In this document: in pieces, positions 60,401 to 64,000 of the stretch | How the letters are laid out: every line of letters starts with the position of its first letter | Position numbering within the stretch: the first letter of the stretch is position 1 | Assembly: GCF_003369915.1 (NCBI RefSeq) | Contig: NC_046677.1 | Span: forward strand, 25,562,913-25,626,912 | Source of the DNA: Drosophila miranda | Taxonomy: Eukaryota > Arthropoda > Insecta > Diptera > Drosophilidae | Reading direction: 5' to 3' | Length of the DNA: 64,000 bases | Notes under the pieces: generated by a model | What the model saw: the letters and a program-made list of their open reading frames with translations, nothing else | Databases searched by the model: none | Told to the model about the DNA's origin: nothing | Program-made: the position numbers and the translations under genes

Positions 60401-61585
60401 GAAAACTATTTACTTTTCATATTTTGTATACCTATTCCATCCTCTCTTACAACTGTCTGAAACTAATGATATATGTAGCTTGTCCTGAAATAGTTTAAGA
60501 TTATGTACTATAGAATAGCTAAATTATTGCTATACTTTATGGATTAGAATGATCCATAAGTTTTCATATCGGAAAATTATATTACACGTAAATATACACT
60601 TTATTTTTTTAATATCTTACTTGCAAAAAGAGACGATCTATCAAAATAGGTTGACGTCTCCCATATTCAAGCAAAACAAAGAGTCACAGAGCTGATCAGT
60701 ATTAATATTTAACTATATTATCAACCACAATGGACTCTTCCATTTGTAGTTGCCAGAATTCCCATCCATTGTTTCCCCTTCGGAGGGATTCTTTAGCTGA
60801 AATACTACCAGAGATATTCAGCCAGACCCACTCTTACATAATCCGGGCGTAATGCAGGAAGTATTCATTCATTTTTCATGACAGACATTATAGGCGAAAG
60901 CGAGGAGCGCATGGGCACATGTGCTACCTGGCAACGGTCCTCCCTTCCCCACCGGCTCTCCCCTTTCGAGAATAATTTGCAAAATTAAGAGAGAATTCGG
61001 GTATTGGGTGTGGGCATGGGAATACGGTTCACTTTGCACGGTGCACCGGAGATGCGATGCAGATGCGGCCGAGTGCCCGACGTTGACCGACGAGCGGCGA
61101 ACGTCAGCCCGACGATGGATATTTTTATATCGACAATTTGGATAGGTTCCAATGCACTTAGACGAGAGTTATCTATAGAATATGTATGTATTTTGGTCAC
61201 GGTTGCCGTTTTTAAAATATTTTCCCTCTGTACCAATTGCTGTTTTAAAATTTCTCGGGAATACCATTCGACAGAAAATTCGGGCAGGGTTACTGATTCT
61301 ATCTGAAAATCAAAACTGATGGGGCGGGATATATGCCTGTGTCGTAACCTTTCTGGGTGTCGCATTTACCCATAGTATCACAGTGTGTGACATGTGCGGC
61401 CAATGCCGAATTCGATTTCTAGAGTACCTAGAAAGTATGTATATTAACTAAACATCTTGCATTAAAATGATTTTAAAATTAAGACCGTAGTTTATTAATA
61501 CTATACAATGCTTCATATAAAGCTAGTAAAGTTATTCATTCAAATTTGCTCGGATTTTAAAAACCTTTTAAAACACCCAGAAGAT
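57480..61585. other. AT-rich spacer right of ppk17
   Basis: No gene I can support. The sequence is AT-rich with many short tracts. The GC-richer parts (about 58500-58870 and 60900-61380) have short overlapping frames without protein-like features. Regulatory sequence for ppk17 may be included. Confidence 0.55.
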
Positions 61586-61587
61586 AG

Positions 61588-62034
61588 CGTTTCCGACCCA
61601 ATAAAGTATATATATATATTCTTGATCAGCATCAAGTCATACAGCTATCTCTGTCTTTCCGTCCGTCTATAATTCCATCCGTCATGTTTGACGCTTAGTT
61701 CTCAGATACTATAAAAGCTAGAGCAACCAAATTTGGTGTGAAGGCTCCTGTGATGTTACACTGATTGAAGTTTTCCTCGAAATTTCGCCAAACTGTGGCA
61801 TCGAGAAATTTCGAAGATACGAAAAAACTAAAAGCGCAGAGTTATAGAAAAAAGCCACGCGTTTACTAACTCTCTTTCTCTATCTCACACACTTTTCGTC
61901 GTGCAGTGTGCGCGGTGTGGCGAAGGGAAGCGAGATAAAACGTTTGGTGTTGTTGTAAAAATGGAGAAAAAGAAACAGGTGTAAAAAAAAGTTCACACGT
62001 ACTACTTATACTAACTGAGTATCGGGTATAAATG
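61588..62034 (+). mobile_element. DINE-1-type Helitron, copy C (fragment)
   Basis: About 450 bases in the opposite orientation to copies A and B. It starts with the DINE-1 hallmark TTTCCGACCCAATAAAGTAT and TTCTTGATCAGCATCAAG, passes a GTCCGTC run and AGAGCAACCAAATTTGGTGT, and ends GAGTATCGGGTATAA. It lacks most of the internal tandem blocks of copy A and is more diverged, so it is either older or from a related subfamily. Confidence 0.85.
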
Positions 62035-62629
62035 TAGTGCTGCGGCCCTATCCGCATAACTATTAATTCTTAATATTCAATCTTAGTTATTGATGTATCC
62101 TGTTTGAAACCATTTACAGGATTCCGTTCTATAAATGTTCTCTAAATGAAATCACATTAATTGTAAGGAAGTTTGCTTCAATAATAAGTAAGTAATAAAT
62201 AAACTCAGGATATAAAACTTTATGTATATTTATTTAAACGTGTGTCAGTCAGACATGAGTTAAAGTATTCCAAATTATAGTACTACTACTGATAGTTAAA
62301 AGAAGACATTGTCTTTTTTGTTTTTTTTTTCAATTTTGAACCAAATTTCATAAAATTGGATCCATATATTTTGCGTCTCTTGGTGTCAATATTATGATTA
62401 ATGTTCTTTACTTGAACATTTCAACATTAAGTCGTATAAATCCACACTCAATCTGGTCCACTAACCTATATATGGGGTATATACGCATGACGGTGATCTC
62501 CAACAGAAACGTGTTCCTCTGATCTGCTTTTGTGTCTTCATCTTCATCCCACAACCCCTCTCTCGAAATGCCTTTCAATGTGTCTTCTAGTTGGCATCCA
62601 CGACGGGTGCTGTTCTGTAGTGGTGGCGT

Positions 62630-62842
62630 TCATGATGGTGCAGGTGGGCACGGTACGAGGAAACCTCTCACATCGCACTCGGGCGGCAGCTTTGAAATAG
62701 CCCATTGGATGCAATAATTGTTGCTGCCTCGTGTAGACAGTCGGCACCACCACCCCATCTGGCCCCCCTCTACACTCTTGTGGCTGCCCCAACCGATTTG
62801 AGGGAGGCCGCCCATGCCAAAGAGACCAAGAAGAAGAAGCAT
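62630..62842 (-). CDS. Possible small secreted peptide (70 codons)
   Basis: A short minus-strand frame beginning MLLLLGLFGMGG, a signal-peptide-like start, followed by a chain with four Cys (WWCRL, NNYCIQ, PECDV, VPCPP). A splice-acceptor-like GCATTTTAG lies seven bases before the ATG, so an upstream exon is possible. G+C is well above the flanks. An overlapping frame on the same strand (62792-62544) is also open, so I cannot be sure which, if any, is translated. I recognise no family. Not supported by any domain. Confidence 0.25.
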   Translation of the reverse strand: MLLLLGLFGMGGLPQIGWGSHKSVEGGQMGWWCRLSTRGSNNYCIQWAISKLPPECDVRGFLVPCPPAPS

Positions 62843-62869
62843 CTTGACACTAAAATGCAAAATTGCTTT

Positions 62870-64000
62870 GCGTCAATGAGTTAAAACCGAAATGTGTTGG
62901 GCTCTTTGATAAAATTAGGAATAGAAGAATAGATTCTTTGTTGAGGTTTTTGCAGGGAAAGTCCCTGAACAAGAACTCTTACACGCAAAGATGTTATATT
63001 GTTTTGAGAAAGCCAACCATCTGGAACCACTTTTTATGAAACAGTTTAAAGTCCTCCCTCGGGATAGACCGTATTTAAAGATAAATAAAAATCTATACTA
63101 TAAATTCTCAGTATATAAATAATAATAATAAATCGTTGTCTTTGAAAATCTCTACCTCTGGGAACATAATAATAGATGCCTCCTTGGGCTTTCCAAATAT
63201 ACGATATCGTGCTATGAGGCTTCGAGCTAGACTTGAATTTTATTTTGCGAACATTTTGGGAACAATCTAGAACACTTTTATATTGGCCAATCTTAAGTAC
63301 TTGTCTGGGATGACCCATAATTTATGACCATTAAATGTTCGTTCTATGCAAACATAATAAACATGTGCAGATCTCTACCCTATATATTAAAAGGCAACTT
63401 AACTTATCGTCTTGCATAAATGAGAAAAAATACTCATATTTGTTTCGCAAAATGTTCCTTCTGTTCAAAAGATCGTGCGAAATTCTGCTTCAGTATGGGC
63501 TTTCTCGGGTTTTGTTCGTATTTTTTTTAGTATTCGACAATGTCGCAGATTCTGTTTCAGCGGTAAAACCATCAGTAAAAGAACCGAAAAACCAACAAAA
63601 ATTATGATAATTTTATATGAGCGAAAAGAAACGAGAGCAGAATAGGCATACAGATGCGGATCTTGAGGAAGGAGAACGCACACATTTGATGAGAACTGAA
63701 ACTTGGGAACTATAAATATTCCTAAAATGTTTTAAAATTGTTTTTGTCAGAATTTATTTGTTGTTTTTCGTTTTTTGTTTTTGTTAATTCTCAAATATTT
63801 TGAGCATTTGAAATCATTACGAAAAGTATTTTTCAGCGATCCCTTGATGTGGGTGTATCATTTTATGTTTCTCTTCTGATTCAGATTATGCTTCTCATTT
63901 CTATATCATATTTGATATTAAATATATTTTCATTATGCCAAAGATGCTGCATTCTGTAATTTTTTCAATTAGCTTGCAAATTATGAATAATTTCGTTGTC
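62870..64000. other. AT-rich end of window
   Basis: No supported gene. A plus-strand frame at 63335-63607 has one hydrophobic stretch but no other coding sign. Confidence 0.5.

Overview
The window is insect nuclear DNA, almost certainly from a Drosophila species. The genes have short GT-AG introns, the spacers are AT-rich with many microsatellites, and the gene set matches the D. melanogaster Muller B / 36A-B neighbourhood (Cyt-c-d, Cyt-c-p, VhaSFD, Prosbeta4, Nubp1, gluon, ChLD3, LSm7, CG17912, yellow-b, ppk17). Mobile elements of the DINE-1/ISY/ISX Helitron type, in a form I associate with the obscura group (D. pseudoobscura and relatives), make that group my best guess. This is an inference, not a proof. 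I rebuilt the exons by hand from reading frames, splice consensus and family knowledge. Names rest on recalled family sequences, not on a search.

Layout: 1-13.8 kb has no gene I can support; it holds simple repeats and a few possible 5' UTR exons. At 13.8-18 kb are two cytochrome c genes in tandem (testis-type Cyt-c-d, then housekeeping Cyt-c-p), separated by a 183-bp tandem repeat and a mobile-element remnant. From 19.7 to 37.8 kb is a dense block of mostly housekeeping genes on alternating strands: VhaSFD(-), Tsen2(+), Cmc1(-), a Helitron relic, Prosbeta4(-), Nubp1(+), glu/Smc4(-), chitin deacetylase ChLD3(+), LSm7(-). Two divergent pairs (VhaSFD/Tsen2, Prosbeta4/Nubp1) and LSm7 share a short AT-rich promoter block built from repeated ATATACCG units, close to M1BP or DREF sites. 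At 38.8-44.6 kb is a multi-exon BuGZ/ZNF207-like gene with two zinc fingers and a Bub3-binding (GLEBS) motif. From 44.6 to 52.7 kb is spacer with a second Helitron copy. Next come yellow-b (+) and the DEG/ENaC channel gene ppk17 (-). The last 6.5 kb is AT-rich spacer with a third Helitron fragment and one possible small secreted-protein exon.

Shared themes are respiration and Fe-S biogenesis (cytochrome c, Cmc1, Nubp1), RNA processing (Tsen2, LSm7), mitosis (Smc4, BuGZ), proteostasis and acidification (Prosbeta4, V-ATPase H), and cuticle or surface biology (ChLD3, yellow-b, ppk17). They are neighbours, not an operon. The observations most worth checking are two in-frame, phase-0 coding-like segments inside the large VhaSFD intron, the shared promoter block, MSL-recognition-like GA motifs in the Helitron copies, and a 63-codon open extension after the BuGZ stop.
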